A DNA stretch of 5,659 nt from an uncultured Oscillospiraceae bacterium (GTDB lineage: Bacteria; Bacillota; Clostridia; Oscillospirales; Oscillospiraceae), in assembly GCA_900752445.1 (NCBI GenBank), contig CAADVN010000188.1, forward strand, positions 1 to 5,659, given 5' to 3'. Shown one piece after another: positions 4,641 to 5,659 of this stretch. Every line of letters begins with the position of its first letter. Positions within the stretch are counted from its first letter, which is position 1. Made by a program: the position numbers and the translations under genes. The notes beneath the pieces were generated by a model. That model was not told where the DNA came from and did not search any database. It saw nothing but the letters and a program-made list of their open reading frames with translations.

Positions 4641-5659
4641 ATGGACGTAAAACAGCAGATAGAGGCCCTGCGGGCCGAGATAATGGAGCACAACCGGCAC
4701 TACTACGACGAGGACGCGCCGGTCATCTCCGACTTCGAGTACGACGCGCTCATGCGGCAGCTCGAGGAGCTCGAGGCCGCGCACCCGGAGTTCTACTCGC
4801 CCACGTCGCCGACGCAGAAGGTGGGCGGCACGGCGAAGAGCAGCTTCGCCCCGGTGACGCACGAGGTGCCGCTCGAGAGCCTGAACGACGTGTTTTCCTT
4901 CGAGGAGCTCGCGGCCTTCGACGAGCGTATGCGCGCCGAGCTGCCAGGCGGCGTCGAATACTGCGCCGAGCCCAAGATAGACGGGCTGTCCATGTCGCTC
5001 GAGTACGAAAACGGCGTCTTTGTGCGCGGCGCGACGCGCGGCGACGGCGTGACGGGTGAGGACGTCACGGAAAACCTGCGCACGGTGCGCAGCCTGCCGC
5101 TCGTGCTCAAAAACGCCCCGGAGCGCCTCATAGTGCGCGGCGAGGTGTACATGTCCCGCGCCGTGTTCGAGGAGCTCAACGCCGCAAGGGAGCTCAACGG
5201 CGAACCGCTGCTCGCAAACCCGCGCAACGCCGCCGCGGGCTCCATGCGCCAGCAGGACCCGCGCGTCGCCGCCTCGCGCAAGCTCGACATCATCGTCTTC
5301 AACATCCAGAAATCCGTGGGCCGCGAGTTCACGACCCACGCCGAGACGCTCGACGCCCTGCGCGAGTTCGGCTTTGACGCCGTGCCGTATACCATCTGCC
5401 GCAGCTTCGAGGACTGCCGCGCGGCGGTGGAGAGCATAGGCGAGAGCCGGGGCGAGTTCAGGTACGATATAGACGGCGCGGTCATCAAGATAAACTCGCT
5501 CGCAGAGCGCGTGGAGCTCGGCAGCACGGCGAAGGCCCCGCGCTGGGCCGCGGCCTACAAGTACCCGCCCGAGAAGAAGGAGAGCGTGGTGCGCGACATC
5601 GTCGTCCAGGTCGGGCGCACGGGCGTGCTCACGCCGAAGGCGGTCATCGAGCCGGTCCG
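4641..5659 (+). CDS. ligA: NAD+-dependent DNA ligase, N-terminal half (runs off the window)
   Basis: LigA seals nicks during replication and repair, using NAD+ to adenylate an active-site lysine. The first 339 codons are present; E. coli LigA has 671 residues. The NMN-binding Ia domain shows HYYDEDAPVISDFEYDAL (20-37). The adenylation domain has SLNDVFSFEEL (80-90), EPKIDG (110-115) with Lys112 as the nucleotidyl-acceptor, RGDG (133-136), GEVY (167-170), ANPRNAAAGS (192-201), DGAVIK (278-283, Lys283) and WAAAYKYPP (302-310, Lys307). The OB domain begins with VQVGRTG (322-328). Zinc-finger, HhH and BRCT domains would lie past the edge. The frame is open with no stop. The start is the ATG one base after the yunB stop, with GGAG at 4627-4630, a rather long 10 bases upstream. 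No separate promoter is seen, but a housekeeping gene probably needs one active in growth. Confidence 0.97.
   Translation, partial: MDVKQQIEALRAEIMEHNRHYYDEDAPVISDFEYDALMRQLEELEAAHPEFYSPTSPTQKVGGTAKSSFAPVTHEVPLESLNDVFSFEELAAFDERMRAELPGGVEYCAEPKIDGLSMSLEYENGVFVRGATRGDGVTGEDVTENLRTVRSLPLVLKNAPERLIVRGEVYMSRAVFEELNAARELNGEPLLANPRNAAAGSMRQQDPRVAASRKLDIIVFNIQKSVGREFTTHAETLDALREFGFDAVPYTICRSFEDCRAAVESIGESRGEFRYDIDGAVIKINSLAERVELGSTAKAPRWAAAYKYPPEKKESVVRDIVVQVGRTGVLTPKAVIEPV

Noticed and set aside
3932..5527. Minus-strand open frames opposite yunB and ligA (3932-4693, 4590-5339, 4793-5527)
   Set aside because: All lie opposite genes with clear family motifs and have compositions typical of antisense frames in GC-rich DNA.

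Overview
This window looks like a GC-rich, spore-forming member of the Clostridia (Oscillospiraceae-like). Three things point there: a yunB-type sporulation gene, clostridial-type MurD motifs, and a class of small palindromic intergenic repeat that I recognise from memory in such genomes. The assignment is inferred from gene content, not from a search. The GC content and the long antisense open frames that come with it are typical. Isoleucine codon choice is not: ATA is heavily used.

Layout. Positions 1-513 (minus) hold the N-terminal part of thioredoxin reductase (trxB). It runs off the left edge, and its last ~66 bases look corrupted or frameshifted around an 11-base C run. Positions about 663-1007 (minus) hold the RNase P RNA (rnpB, class A), with a strong sigma-A-type promoter at 1015-1043 and a terminator-like hairpin at 625-652. 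A second strong promoter at 1063-1091 points the other way and drives murD, so 1010-1115 is a compact divergent promoter region.

On the plus strand, murD (1115-2515) overlaps by 14 bases a PLP-dependent enzyme of the methionine gamma-lyase-like/'aluminium resistance' family (2502-3752). A 221-base intergenic stretch follows. It carries two inverted copies of a two-hairpin repeat (3767-3822 and 3847-3898). After it come yunB (3974-4639, GTG start, strong Shine-Dalgarno) and, one base later, ligA (4641 to the right edge, first 339 codons).

How it works together. These are mostly housekeeping genes: tRNA 5' processing (rnpB), redox (trxB), peptidoglycan precursor synthesis (murD) and DNA replication/repair (ligA), plus one sporulation gene. 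murD and the PLP enzyme are probably translationally coupled. yunB and ligA form a second pair. I see no defence system, phage or secretion system. The most interesting non-coding signal is the inverted repeat pair: the two copies differ by paired, compensating changes that keep both hairpins, which suggests the folded form matters.
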